Assembly: GCF_000003815.2 (NCBI RefSeq)
Contig: NC_049992.1
Span: 13,307,105 to 13,371,104, forward strand
Reading direction: 5' to 3'
DNA length: 64,000 bases
DNA from: Branchiostoma floridae
Taxonomy: Eukaryota; Chordata; Leptocardii; Amphioxiformes; Branchiostomatidae
Shown: piece after piece, positions 46,561 through 58,900 of the stretch
How the letters are laid out: the number at the start of each line of letters is the position of its first letter
Position numbering within the stretch: position 1 is the stretch's first letter
The notes under the pieces: generated by a model
The model's input: the letters and a program-made list of their open reading frames with translations, nothing else
Databases searched by the model: none
Told to the model about the DNA's origin: nothing
Position numbers and translations under genes: made by a program

Positions 46561-49500
46561 CTTTCTTGGTGGGATTTTATGTGAAATCTGGGCATTTTGG
46601 GAGTGGCTGCAGTAGGAAAGAGCCTACACTGGTAGAATTAGTTGTAAAAAATGACCTTTCTCCATCGAGGGGGTTTCCGCACCCCCCTGAAATAGTGGTA
46701 TCGTCGCCAGAATGCTGTTTTCAGCCAAATGGGCCAATCCAAGGGCTCTAATTAGGGGGGTGTATCAAAAGATTAGCCGTATAGAAATTCTTGCCAAGGA
46801 ATTTGCCGAGACTGGACATATTAGGCTATCATTTGAAGGTAAGTTTGTATGGCTTGAACTTTTTATTCTTGAGATAATTGCATATTTGTTTCCTCAACTC
46901 TCCCATTGGAACGCATGTATTAGTGGCTGAAATTCTAATGGCCTCGTCTCCCCTGTAGTGATTCAGGTAGGCATGGATTAGGCCATTCCTGTTCATTTTA
47001 AGGGCTTTTTTGTCATGGATCTGTTACCTGAGCAAGGTATAGGGTTCAGGTGACTGTCATTTACTTGAGATTTACCCCATTTTTTGTTATTTTTGGCTCT
47101 CTTCCTTGTTTTTTAGCCATCCCTCCAATCAGTGCCAGACTGCAGACCAGGGACAGTGTACAGAGGACTTGATTTTGGTATTCTGGGGGTAAATTGTTGG
47201 GGGGGGGGGGGTGATTCCCCTATGGGAGGGGTCCTAGACCAGGTGAATGTTGTGATTTAGCCTTGCAACACTCTTTTTCATTCTTTTTGCCTTTTCTATG
47301 ATTGTCCCTATCCACACGAGTAGTCATTATAGACCCTTCAGGGCCCTTGAATAGACTTTAGGCTTGCCTTGAAAGTGTCTAGAAAGGGGATGTAGGAGTC
47401 TAAGTGAAGGGAACAATGTCTCCATTAGCTTAGGTGACCAACTTTTGGCTTTATTCACTTGTTTCTGTCAAATTCCACCTGTAGCCAGCATCCCTAGCCC
47501 AGGTCCACAGTGCAGGCCTGGCACAGGTAGGTCATCAATCCCCAGGGGAGTGTTTCTTATCAGAGGTCTTTGATATTGATGGTTTTTACTTCACACCCCT
47601 ACCCCGCAGTGGGTTATATGATTGACATCTGTCAATTGTGAACTTGAATTTACTTGTAGTGATTCAGGTAGGCATGGATTAGGCCATTCCTGTTCATTTT
47701 AAGGGCTTTTTTGTCATGGATCTGTTACCTGAGCAAGGTATAGGGTTCAGGTGACTGTCATTTACTTGAGATTTACCCCATTTTTTGTTATTTTTGGCTC
47801 TCTTCCTTGTTTTTTAGCCATCCCTCCAATCAGTGCCAGACTGCAGACCAGGGACAGTGTACAGAGGACTTGATTTTGGTATTCTGGGGGTAAATTGTTG
47901 GGGGGGGGGGGGTGATTCCCCTATGGGAGGGGTCCTAAACCAGGTGAATGTTGTGATTTAGCCTTGCAACACTCTTTTTCATTCTTTTTGCCTTTTCTAT
48001 GATTGTCCCTATCCACACGAGTAGTCATTATAGACCCTTCAGGGCCCTTGAATAGACTTTAGGCTTGCCTTGAAAGTGTCTAGAAAGGGGATGTAGGAGT
48101 CTAAGTGAAGGGAACAATGTCTCCATTAGCTTAGGTGACCAACTTTTGGCTTTATTCACTTGTTTCTGTCAAATTCCACCTGTAGCCAGCATCCCTAGCC
48201 CAGGTCCACAGTGCAGGCCTGGCACAGGTAGGTCATCAATCCCCAGGGGAGTGTTTCTTATCAGAGGTCTTTGATATTGATGGTTTTTACTTCACACCCC
48301 TACCCCGCAGTGGGTTATATGATTGACATCTGTCAATTGTGAACTTGAATTTACTAGAAGGGGTGACGTAAGCATTAGCGCAGGCGCCTAGAGCCCACGG
48401 TGAGAGATCTCAAATAAAAACAAGGCTTTAAACCATTGAAAAGCCTTTCTTGGTGGGATTTTATGTGAAATCTGGGCATTTTGGGAGTGGCTGCAGTAGG
48501 AAAGAGCCTACACTGGTAGAATTAGTTGTAAAAAATGACCTTTCTCCATCGAGGGGGTTTCCGCACCCCCCTGAAATAGTGGTATCGTCGCCAGAATGCT
48601 GTTTTCAGCCAAATGGGCCAATCCAAGGGCTCTAATTAGGGGGGTGTATCAAAAGATTAGCCGTATAGAAATTCTTGCCAAGGAATTTGCCGAGACTGGA
48701 CATATTAGGCTATCATTTGAAGGTAAGTTTGTATGGCTTGAACTTTTTATTCTTGAGATAATTGCATATTTGTTTCCTCAACTCTCCCATTGGAACGCAT
48801 GTATTAGTGGCTGAAATTCTAATGGCCTCGTCTCCCCTGTAGTGATTCAGGTAGGCATGGATTAGGCCATTCCTGTTCATTTTAAGGGCTTTTTTGTCAT
48901 GGATCTGTTACCTGAGCAAGGTATAGGGTTCAGGTGACTGTCATTTACTTGAGATTTACCCCATTTTTTGTTATTTTTGGCTCTCTTCCTTGTTTTTTAG
49001 CCATCCCTCCAATCAGTGCCAGACTGCAGACCAGGGACAGTGTACAGAGGACTTGATTTTGGTATTCTGGGGGTAAATTGTTGGGGGGGGGGGGGTGATT
49101 CCCCTATGGGAGGGGTCCTAGACCAGGTGAATGTTGTGATTTAGCCTTGCAACACTCTTTTTCATTCTTTTTGCCTTTTCTATGATTGTCCCTATCCACA
49201 CGAGTAGTCATTATAGACCCTTCAGGGCCCTTGAATAGACTTTAGGCTTGCCTTGAAAGTGTCTAGAAAGGGGATGTAGGAGTCTAAGTGAAGGGAACAA
49301 TGTCTCCATTAGCTTAGGTGACCAACTTTTGGCTTTATTCACTTGTTTCTGTCAAATTCCACCTGTAGCCAGCATCCCTAGCCCAGGTCCACAGTGCAGG
49401 CCTGGCACAGGTAGGTCATCAATCCCCAGGGGAGTGTTTCTTATCAGAGGTCTTTGATATTGATGGTTTTTACTTCACACCCCTACCCCGCAGTGGGTTA

Positions 49501-50020
49501 TATGATTGACATCTGTCAATTGTGAACTTGAATTTACTAGAAGGGGTGACGTAAGCATTAGCGCAGGCGCCTAGAGCCCACGGTGAGAGATCTCAAATAA
49601 AAACAAGGCTTTAAACCATTGAAAAGCCTTTCTTGGTGGGATTTTATGTGAAATCTGGGCATTTTGGGAGTGGCTGCAGTAGGAAAGAGCCTACACTGGT
49701 AGAATTAGTTGTAAAAAATGACCTTTCTCCATCGAGGGGGTTTCCGCACCCCCCTGAAATAGTGGTATCGTCGCCAGAATGCTGTTTTCAGCCAAATGGG
49801 CCAATCCAAGGGCTCTAATTAGGGGGGTGTATCAAAAGATTAGCCGTATAGAAATTCTTGCCAAGGAATTTGCCGAGACTGGACATATTAGGCTATCATT
49901 TGAAGGTAAGTTTGTATGGCTTGAACTTTTTATTCTTGAGATAATTGCATATTTGTTTCCTCAACTCTCCCATTGGAACGCATGTATTAGTGGCTGAAAT
50001 TCTAATGGCCTCGTCTCCCC
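46472..50020. repeat. Near-identical tandem array A-B-B-A-B-A upstream of SEC62
   Basis: Unit A (482 bp) is at 46472-46953, 48356-48837 and 49539-50020. Unit B (701 bp) is at 46954-47654, 47655-48355 and 48838-49538. Copies match almost base for base, including a run of 13 G in each B; one difference seen is tagacc versus taaacc (47232, 47937, 49120). A1 begins agcagggg and A2/A3 begin agaagggg, so A1 holds the original junction with SEC62. The open frames in A (61 and 72 codons) are the same sequence repeated three times. Either a very recent duplication or an assembly error. Confidence 0.95.
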
Positions 50021-51125
50021 AGCACTGTCTAGTCTCGCAGAGGTCTCGCGAGAACAAACGAGAGTAATCTCGAAGCAGATGTTGGGATGGGACATCAGGC
50101 CATGGGCTATGGGGCATCGTATTAAAGGTCATTAAAAGGTCTTCATTTATTCATTAAAAGTTTCAGCATCTCAGACAGTCTAATGCCGCCGGGGAGAAAG
50201 CTGGTTCAAAACTTGGGTACAACGTGAATTAAGGATGTAACGTTATATAGATAAAACACACCAGACTTTGCAACAGACCAAGAGAAAGAAAACCGGACCG
50301 TAGGCTCTAGAATCTTGGCTTTGTGAAGTTAGCAAGTAACGTTACATCGTATGTTCACAAGATTCCCCGTCATGATGTGTGATGATGTCCTCTAATGTGT
50401 CTCTTAACCAAGCACGTTGCCCTGGATGATAATCTGAATTTCAAATCAAAAACAATGAGTTCATATCAAGAATGGCCTACAAGTACAATACATAACGTGT
50501 TACTAAAATAGTTTTTTCACATTAAGATTTGTTTTTGTTCCAATACAAATTATCTTTGAACTTCGTACAATCTAAATGTTTGTTACCAGTATCGACATGC
50601 CAATCTTGACATAAGAGGCCGGCATGTTATGACAGGTTTTTGTTGACCTGTTTGTCTTTAGTGAGTTAATGCCGTGTTGTCGTATTTTCTAACTGCTATT
50701 GGGTGACTGTCAAGCAGACGGGGTGACTGTCAAGCATATGTATCACAGTTGGAAGGAGAACAATGTAGAATCTTGATTAATAGTTGATTGTAACAATTCA
50801 AAGCATGTTTTTTCTTTGAAATGTGTCCAGATAGCTGGAGACGATAACGCAAGGCCTTCCTCGTCTGCCCACCTTCTTCAAACGTCGAACTTAAATCCTA
50901 GGAGAGCAAAAACCAAAGAACAATGACATCACCTGTCATATGAGTTCATCTACCTTTGACCTCATTTGGGTCGACCGGTCAGAACGAGCCTGCCCATTCT
51001 GTCCCGGGACAGCGCATAGGTGGGGTGTATCAACATGTAGCTCTGAAGCTTTCTTTAATAATCTACCCCTTATCGGGTAATCTATGCTGCTTGTTTCCTC
51101 TGGTGCGTAGTTTAGGACTTCGAGG
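50021..51125. other. Intergenic, array to TNFR-A
   Basis: No gene recognised. The last few hundred bases should hold the TNFR-A promoter; no TATA box stands out. Confidence 0.55.
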
Positions 51126-51161
51126 ATGTACTGTGGAGTGATTTTAGCGATTGGAGTGGCG
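51126..51161 (+). CDS. TNFR-A exon 1: signal peptide
   Basis: Twelve codons (MYCGVILAIGVA) and a perfect gtaagt donor, phase 0. TNFR-B and TNFR-C have signal exons of 36 and 42 nt at the same place, which supports this start. Confidence 0.8.
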
Positions 51162-54100
51162 GTAAGTGAGAAAAGTGACGAAGTTTTTAAGTGTTTACAC
51201 AGTAGCGCTAAGTGCGTTCTCCGATTTCCACTCAGTGCAACTCGTGTTGCGCAATGTCGACTGTAGGATTCCAAAACTTTGCCGGAATCATGATTTAAGG
51301 GAATAGATTTGTTTTCGTGAACATGTAGACAGTTCTAGACAACATTTAACACATAGGAATCACGTAGGTGTTGAGTTGAACCCCGTAAAAGTACGAACAG
51401 CAAATCACGGTGACGTCACTCACTGGGTGGCCGGAGTGAGAGATAGATCTAGATCTATACGTTTTGCTTATTTTAGCGAAACGGCGCTCTTCCAAAGCCA
51501 TCAAAGGTTATAAAACGTGAGCATGTTAGTCTTCGGTGTTCTGCATTGCATTCCAAAGAGCCATTTTTATGATGGCGCGTTTGGAAAACTACATGTACGC
51601 CAAAAGTTTCCCGTGACTCCTGGCCTGGCCCCGTTAGTCATTTCCGGTTGTTGCAGCTGGCGTGTTTAGCACACGTTGTTTTCGTGCTCCTGTGAATCGG
51701 TCGTGAACTTCATTACCCTTAAGTTGAATGGTTTTATAATCTAAACCTCATATGATGATACATTAATACAAACTTTGTAGTTTTTGCTGTTTTACGGAAC
51801 GCCGTGCTTGGTGCGGCATGGGACGGCTGGGGAATTCCGATGACGTCACCAGCAATCTAGGGCCTGCTGTTCGCCACGCTCCCAGGGTCACGGGCGGGGC
51901 AATGGGGTGGGCTCTTGTTGACAGTTAAGATTTCAAAGGATTTCAAAATCGTAGAAACATGCGTGTTACCTACTTTCTGTTTCCGTAAAAATGCCATGAC
52001 AAATATAAGACGTCCCCGTATTAAAGAAATGTTCCATTAAACAACAAGCAATGTCAATCAATACCCCTTTGATAACTTGGGATAGAAAATTCTAGAAAAG
52101 AGTGATTGAATATAAGTTTGAAAGTATGCAGAAACTCGGAGGACAAAACAACAGTGTCAGACGATTTTTTGTTGTTTATCAATTCTTCAGGTTCTTACTG
52201 GGGTTGTGAGCGGTGATGGACAAGATGAACATTTAGCCACGCCCCCTCCTCCGTGGAGACATGGCGATCTGCTCTGTGATTGGTGTCCACCAGGACAACG
52301 CATGAGCAGTCCCTGCACCGAGCAGTCGCAGACGCAGTGTGTCCCATGTCGGGAGAACGAATATGCCGAGTACTACAACCACCTGTTGGAATGTCGGCTG
52401 TGTAGGGCATGCGTCAGGGTAAGTCTAGAACCCCAAAATTGCCATCTCTCTTCAAATAAGATTTCAGATGTCTTTGGCTATTAGTTGTGAAATGGTACAT
52501 ACTTTTATTTGAGATGAATGTCACTCAAGAGTTCAAACTATTTTAATAATTGCACTGTAACTATGCAGCAGTTGGATACCCAATCATAAATAAACTGAAA
52601 TCATACTCATGTGTAAGTCACCCTTTGTCTTCAAAATACAACTTTCCTCTAAATCAATTATTGAGTTAAGACCTCAGTGTTCTAATTCAACGCCTTTCAT
52701 GTTTTTCCCAAAGCATCACGAACACGACTCGGAAAACTGCACCTCCACCACCAACAGAGAGTGTGAATGTGACCCAGGCTACTACTTATCCGGTGACGTC
52801 TGTGAAGCTCACACGAAGTGTTCCGTCAGATACGGGGTGAAGGAACAAGGTATTGGTGTTGGAACACATGTAGAAAATGCTAACTTTTCCAAACATTGGA
52901 GCATAAAAGTTGGTTAATTTACCCTATGGTACGTTGTATAATTGAATTGTAAATGAAAATACCTAACAGCAAACCAGCTAGTCATATCATGTTTGTTAAC
53001 AGAAAATGACAGTGAACAGTGGTAAATTAATCATTTTATTTCCAGTTAACGTTACATCTTCTACTCTCTGACCATGATAACTTTGAATTCACATTCAGGA
53101 ACGCCCACAAGTGACACCAAATGTGCGCGCTGTGAATCCGGGACCTTTTCTGACGTCATTTCCAGTACAGAGGTCTGTAAAGACCACACCGACTGTACGG
53201 ACTTTGGGCTGTGTGTAGTGGAGAAGGGAAACAGACGTAAAGACAACACCTGTGGAAACTGTACAACCAACGGGACAGGTAGGATACTTAATAGTATATT
53301 CGTTGCATTTTCGCTTGGAAAATAACTTCGACATGTACTTTTTGTTGTTTTGTATATGTCAATTATAAAGAAATAATCGTGCTACTTTAATCAAGTAACA
53401 TAGCACGCTTAAAACTGTTCATTTTCAAAAGCGTTGTTCAGGTTTTATAGATAATGGTATTTTAAACGGTATTCAACAAACCATAGTAGCAAAAGAAGGG
53501 ACATCAAATAGAATAGCACCAAAGCTAAATGAATGACCAAATGTACTTCGTTTTCAGTGACCATTATGACAACTGTCTCTACACCGACAACGGCTTCCAT
53601 AGGCAACTCATCCATAGATACAGGTATGGCATTATATGCATGTTCAAATAGAGTCAATAAAGTGACGTAGTGGCCGTCCTTTTTTAAAAGTGTGATTGGT
53701 TTTGAGTATAGTGTATAATGACAACGTCTGTGATGTTTTTCAGTGACCAAATATTTTAACTGGTCTTGTCTGCGTTTTACAGAAAACTCCACAGCTTTGG
53801 GCAACATTGAGACCCCGACAGATCCATTTACAAGGGGATACATTACACTAGGATGTGTATGTGGTGTTGTCGTCTTACTAGTCTGTGCAGGCGTAGTGAA
53901 AAGGCACTGGCTCCGTGCAAAGTTCAACGAACTTTTGGGGCGAACGTCACAGGACGGACAAGGTCAAAGTCAGGTGGACGGCGGCGTGACCATGCAGCCA
54001 CTGATGACGCAGCGCTCTGGACAGGCGCAAGCAGTTTCTGGAGAGGCACAAGCCGTTGGTGACCGACCGACCGATAGTGTACTCGTTCTGGGATGCTGTC

Positions 54101-54573
54101 CTATCCGCTCTAGTCCCAGACTGCGAAGAGGAGTGTCACGGAATGACGAACGTATGTATCTTCATTTCCCTCGTATATTACTTATCACTAAGTCTTAAGA
54201 CAATGTTTAATCAACAAGGGACTACAGGAATCGTTTTGAAAATTGCTTAAGTCAATTTGTTTCCCATCATGACTTTTCAGACGTTCGTGCAAGGATGGTG
54301 ACGACTGATGACCTGCCCGCCATCGCGGCTGACATAGGGGGCGCATGGAGACCGCTGGGGCGGAGACTGGGCTTCAGTGACGGCAGGCTGGACGGCTTCG
54401 AAAACGACTACCGTTACCTGGAAGAGATGACTCACCAGATGCTCCGCAAATGGATCAACGAGAGCCGGGAAGAAGCGACAAGAGGCAAGCTTGCGGATGC
54501 GCTTGTGGAAGTGAATAAAGAAGCCGTGGCCAGGACTCTGCTCGGACTCGCAATCGGCGAACACAGCGAATAG
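51126..54573 (+). CDS. TNFR-A: transmembrane death receptor with OPG/DR6-type ectodomain
   Basis: Exons 51126-51161, 52191-52418, 52714-52849, 53099-53278, 53558-53623, 53783-54151 and 54281-54573 join in phase to 435 aa. A short hydrophobic leader starts MYCGVILAIGVA and runs into VLTGVVSG. Four cysteine-rich repeats follow (LLCDWCPPGQ; CVPCRENEYAEYYNHLLEC; CECDPGYYLSGDVC; KCARCESGTFSDVISSTEVC), then a Thr/Ser stalk, a span at about 235-254 and a death domain from about 345 (WRPLGRRLGFSDGRLDGF). The repeat spacing and words such as LLCD-C-PPG and HTDC follow vertebrate osteoprotegerin and DR6 (TNFRSF11B, TNFRSF21). The family binds TNF-type ligands at the cell surface and signals through death-domain adaptors. 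It has a membrane span and one death domain, so in architecture it is DR6-like rather than a secreted OPG. The ligand is unknown. Confidence 0.9.
51411..51418. promoter_or_regulatory. Perfect CRE octamer in TNFR-A intron 1
   Basis: TGACGTCA, the palindromic ATF/CREB site, 250 bases after exon 1. A second copy is at 51841-51848. Confidence 0.5.
51829..51848. promoter_or_regulatory. NF-kB site next to a CRE in TNFR-A intron 1
   Basis: GGGGAATTCC (51829-51838) fits GGGRNNYYCC exactly and is followed after two bases by TGACGTCA (51841-51848). Adjacent Rel and ATF sites are typical of stress-induced enhancers. Function here is inferred. Confidence 0.5.
52191..52418 (+). CDS. TNFR-A exon 2: first cysteine-rich repeat
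   Basis: 228 nt, the same length as TNFR-C exon 2. Reads from VLTGVVSG through LLCDWCPPGQRMSSPCTEQS to CRLCRACVR. Acceptor cttcag, donor gtaagt. Confidence 0.92.
52714..52849 (+). CDS. TNFR-A exon 3: cysteine-rich repeats 2-3
   Basis: 136 nt, identical in length to TNFR-C exon 3. Reads NCTSTTNRECECDPGYYLSG and ends GVKEQ with one base of a glycine. Confidence 0.92.
53099..53278 (+). CDS. TNFR-A exon 4: cysteine-rich repeat 4
   Basis: 180 nt in all three paralogues. Reads TKCARCESGTFSDVISSTEV, then CKDHTDC and GNRRKDNTCGNC. Confidence 0.93.
53558..53623 (+). CDS. TNFR-A exon 5: stalk
   Basis: 66 nt, phase 1 at both ends, a Thr/Ser-rich stalk (TTVSTPTTASIGNSSI), likely O-glycosylated. TNFR-C has a 66-nt and TNFR-B a 60-nt stalk exon. 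Confidence 0.82.
53783..54151 (+). CDS. TNFR-A exon 6: membrane span and cytosolic tail
   Basis: 369 nt. Reads ENSTALGNIETPTD, the span YITLGCVCGVVVLLVCAGVV, a stop-transfer KRHW and a Gln/Gly-rich tail. In TNFR-C an intron divides this region; TNFR-B keeps one exon. Confidence 0.88.
54281..54573 (+). CDS. TNFR-A exon 7: death domain
   Basis: Reads DDLPAIAADIGGAWRPLGRR, then LGFSDGRLDGFENDY and HQMLRKWINE, ending at TAG 54571-54573. The Trp in the first helices and the Leu spacing fit a death domain; p75NTR has GDTWRHLAGELGY at this point. Confidence 0.92.
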
Positions 54574-54929
54574 ATGTGCCAAAGACCTAAGCTGCTACCT
54601 GTTAGAAACCAGGCCTTCCTACGGCCGGGGGTACGGGGATCGTAGAATTAGGCAAAAAATCGGGAAATTAGCCATAGGAGTCAGTTCATGCTAAGGTAAA
54701 TGTTTCCCCTCTGGTCGGCCGTTCAACTCCTCTGGCAAATTATTCTCCCTAGTATAGCCAGCGTAGTCGACGTCAGTATGATAGAGTAGTACAGAATACT
54801 GCATCAGATGTTTCCGTTCCTATCAAATACTTATGTCAGGTGTCTTGTATAATATTTGTTGTTTCGTGGTGCCGTTGATCTAAGCCATTTCGCTTAAGTG
54901 AGGCACCACTCTGTACTGTTGTATGTTGC

Positions 54930-54935
54930 AATAAA
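54930..54935 (+). terminator. TNFR-A polyadenylation signal
   Basis: AATAAA about 360 bases after the TNFR-A stop, followed by GT-rich sequence (cgttgttgttacagtg). Confidence 0.6.
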
Positions 54936-55694
54936 GAAAGAAGAAATGGACATCGTTGTTGTTACAGTGAGCCTGACAGCAAAGCGCTGGCAATAGATGT
55001 CGGAAAATGAAATGGAAAAATTCCATAATATATGCGTTGCACATTGTTGCCATAGGATCGATTTTTGTATATATTTGTACAAAGTGAAACAAATAGATTG
55101 ATAAGTTATTACAGCTTTTGGTGTTTTTCTTCTAGATACATTTACATCGGTAGTACCCTATCTGTGATAACAATATTCCCTGCCGGTCAAACATTCGCGT
55201 GGCATATACATAAATAATAATTTTAAAGATATTGCCTTCACGTAAAGATATTCAAGTCTCGGAGGTGTTGCCAACTTTTTGTGCAGTCACTATTTTTTGT
55301 ATAACTATTTTGTATGTAAAAAGATATCAAAAGTGCAAAACGTAGCAGAAACTCGAGCTTGTAATATGTCATCAGCAACAATTAGACAAACATCACAAAA
55401 TATAACAAGTAGCAAATTGAGTCAACTTATCATTTCGAACGCATTTAATCCAAGACAACTGTATATTCCATTTGCTGCAGCAAATAACATTAAGTCTAAA
55501 TTCCAGCAAATGTTGTCATGATCTGTTCAGGTCCAACTTGATATCACAGCTGTTTTCTTAAAGTTGACAACAGACATGTATTATCTTCCTATTTGTACGC
55601 TCAAATCTAGTTGATACATATCATTACAACAAGGGAATGAATATGTAAAAAAAACACTTCATTACTGTTCAAAAATCCAAAGACATACTATAGA

Positions 55695-55700
55695 TTTATT
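55695..55700 (-). terminator. TNFR-B polyadenylation signal
   Basis: tttatt on the + strand is AATAAA on the - strand, about 105 bases past the TNFR-B stop codon. Confidence 0.5.
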
Positions 55701-55805
55701 TCGAAAATATATCAAAAGTGTATGTTGTTATTTGATGAAGGCACATCAATCATTTTGAGAAGTGGAATTTCAATAGAAGTGATGAATAGTATCTTGACAG
55801 GCGGA

Positions 55806-55985
55806 TCAAGAGGAAGGGTTTTGTCCGGATCCGTTCCTCGCGAAAGTAAACAGCTTCTCTGCCACATGACGCAGTCCGACGTTCTCCAATGCGTCACAAA
55901 GGTCCCCAACTGTGGGGGGCTGAGACTCCTCTCTCCTTACATAGGCTCGCAACATCTGATACACGATCTCCCTCTGTCCGTTGAG
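55806..55985 (-). CDS. TNFR-B exon 7: death domain, second half
   Basis: Reads LNGQREIVYQMLRAYVRREE, then TVGDLCDALENVGLRHVAEK, ending in TGA at 55806-55808. The helix spacing continues the first half without loss. Confidence 0.87.
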   Translation of the reverse strand, partial: LNGQREIVYQMLRAYVRREESQPPTVGDLCDALENVGLRHVAEKLFTFARNGSGQNPSS

Positions 55986-58900
55986 CTACATATGTATAAG
56001 AACGTATAACAGGAATTGAGATTAGCAAATTTAAGAAGTCAGTATTGTGGTTTCATAGTTTTGATGAAATTGCATATTTTAAAACCTCAATACATAGAAA
56101 GATCGTATAGCAAGGTTTGAGTTCTGTCACAGTGAAAACAACTCTACCATCTATTATTGAACTGTACTTTACATGAAATTGTTCTGTGGTGAAGTAAATT
56201 GAAGTAGAACACATGTACACCTGATAGTCATGGTTGAAGCCGTCACAGTTTCCCTCTGAGAAGTCCAACTGTTCCCTGGCTAGCTGTCTCCAAAGGTCGC
56301 CAACTTCACCACAGATATGGCCAACATGATCCAGTGTCAAACTCATCGCAAATAAATCTGTAAAGTATAGATAGTTGTCGTGAAGACACTTGTATATAGA
56401 TTTTACAGTAGCGTAATTTTGACAACGTTTTGGTGAGTGTAAATAGGTATTAAGAAGAAAAAGGCAAGAGATAAAAGAAGGAATTTCAAAAAGAAAAAAA
56501 AAATCAAGGATGTGCACGGTAAATCTACCTTCGGGTGCAGACATGGATTGGGTTGTCTCTCTACCATCCACAGAGTCCGTACCACCGGCGCGGTACCTCA
56601 TCCCTGCTGCTCCGCGGAGTAAGAGCTGTGTGTTCTCGGTGTTTGTGTCGTTAGCCGGCTGTTGGTCGGGGAGGTGGGCTGGCGGCTGGCGCCGAGACAT
56701 CAGATTTGTTCCCTCCGTTTCAGCGGCAGTGTTATCTGAACTAGACGATGTACGGACCCTACACGGTAGTGGTGTGTCTTTTTTCGTTATGGCAACAACA
56801 AAGTACACAATAAGTCCGATTGGAACTGCAATGAGAACAATAAGTGCGAAGAATCCAGGGTTGGAGAAGTTGGGCTGAATAACGCCAGCCGTGACGTTAT
56901 TCTTCGTTGTAATATTGCCTGGAGAAAAGTAGAAAAGAACATTCGATCACTTGTAAACATGTATTTGATGGGGATACAAATTTATCTACTGATGCGGTAG
57001 ATAATGTATCATGTACATGTGGTTTTACAAGCACTGATGTAATCTTTATATTCAACTAATCACCGGTAGTCTTGTAACATCAAATGTTTTGAATATAATT
57101 ATTTGCATGAAATACAACAATGAGTCATGTTCGCTTACCTGTAGCGATTGTCGCATTGTCAACAGTTTCCGGTGTATTGGTGCCCCTTGCGTTGGCAACT
57201 ATCGGAAAAAAATAGTTGACATGATATTGCAAATATTTGCTGACTGTTCGCGTATTTGCTCCCCCAAGAATGCAAATATGCTGTTTCAACAACCGTTTTA
57301 GAACCAAGTACATTATCTATAAAAACATCATTGAGGTTTAAAAAAAGAATAGAAAACATTCATAAAATGCGATCTGAAGAAACTTTTTACCTACGATAAA
57401 ACCACAACATGACAAAAAGTTATTCCCACCTGTTCCATTTGTTACACACGTGCCGCACAAGTTGTCCATCCTACGGTTTCCCCTGCGCACCACACACTCG
57501 TCCCACACACTACAGTTGGTGTGACTTCTGCACGGCTCCGTGGCAGATATCGTGCTGGAAAACGTACCCGTCTTACACCGGCTGCATTTCGTGTCCTTCT
57601 CCGGTGTGCCTTGGAATTGTAAGGTCAAAAGCATTTCTAAAAGTCTACATTCACGTGAGAAAACTTAGTACGTTTCTCTAACGTTACATGAAAATGTGAT
57701 AATTTATAAAGCTTGTCGTATTTTCACTAACCCACGTGACTGCTGGAAGCAAACAAGTACATTGTAGACGTTTCAACTGACTTTCAACAAACAGACGTAC
57801 CCGGCATAAATGATGGCTAACAAAATACAGCAACAACAACAAAAGGGCTCTCTTTGAAGCAATAAACTTTAACATCTACTCAAACGTTGTGTATAAATAT
57901 GTACAGCTTTTCCCTAGCAGGTATATACAATGAAAGTGCTTAGAAAAGAAGCTTGTCTTATGTAAATGAAATCGTCGGTGTTTACACAACAGACTCACAA
58001 CTAAACTGGCATACCTGCACGTCCGTAAACAAAACGAAATCTCTGAACGTATTTTTGATAGGATCACTTCTTTCAGTAAAGTTGGTGACTAGGAGTATGA
58101 CTACTAGTATGTATGGTGAAAATGCAGGAAAAAATGATAATCATTATTGTCAAGGAATAACTAATATTAGTGTTATGAAGTAATTTGACGATGAGACTGT
58201 GCAACGATAGAGCTATCTATTGTGACGGACAAGTAAAAATATGTGTCCTTACCTTGCTTTGTTACGCCGTGCCCGATTGGACACTTTTTGTGAAGAAGGC
58301 AGAACTCAAACAGTCTGTAGTAACCATCGTCACATTGGCATATCCTGTTGTTTGTAGCCGAACATTCTATCTTAACATGTTCATGTTCGCGGCGGCAGTC
58401 CGAACAACGCCGACACTCATATTCTCGGTTATAGTGTTCCGTGTACTCGTCCCATGGACAGGGTAGACACTCAGTAGCAGTCCGTTCCGTGCATACCCTG
58501 TTCATATAAAAACCTGGCTCGCACCAGTCACAGAACAGAATGGTGCCAGATAGCGGATCGATGTGACGCCATTTTTCGGGACGCTTGTCTTGACTTGTCG
58601 ACTCAGCACCGATGACAAAAGCCTGGGGAAGACAATAGAGAAAAAGATATAATCTTATCATATCAAATTGATAATTTCTATCGATATCTTTAATCTAGTA
58701 CTTAGCATTATATGGCTTCATGTGTCGAGAAGGTTACTCCCCTCCCCAACAAAAATATATACTTCCGCGTTCTCTTAAGGGCATAAACCACTTGAACATT
58801 GCATGATGCTAACAACACTATACACAATATAATACATAACATTTTGTGGTAATATACATTCTATATATTCCTCATTAAGTCCACAATAAGTATAGTAACA

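Larger units (their letters stand above)
54574..55805. other. TNFR-A 3' UTR and tail-to-tail intergenic region
   Basis: Holds the 3' ends of TNFR-A (+) and TNFR-B (-). No other gene is recognised. Confidence 0.6.

Noticed and set aside
46566-49997. 61- and 72-codon frames repeated three times
   Set aside because: Not listed as genes because their identity only reflects recent DNA duplication. No homologue is known; kept only as a splicing hypothesis in the findings.
53735-53782. Alternative acceptor for TNFR-A exon 6 after tttttcag at 53743
   Set aside because: Both acceptors are usable, but the acceptor at 53781-53782 gives the correct phase, while the upstream one would shift the frame relative to exon 5.
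58623-58661. TNFR-B start at the ATG 58661
   Set aside because: The segment is a polypyrimidine tract with a CAG acceptor, and a paralogous signal exon exists at 59036-59071.
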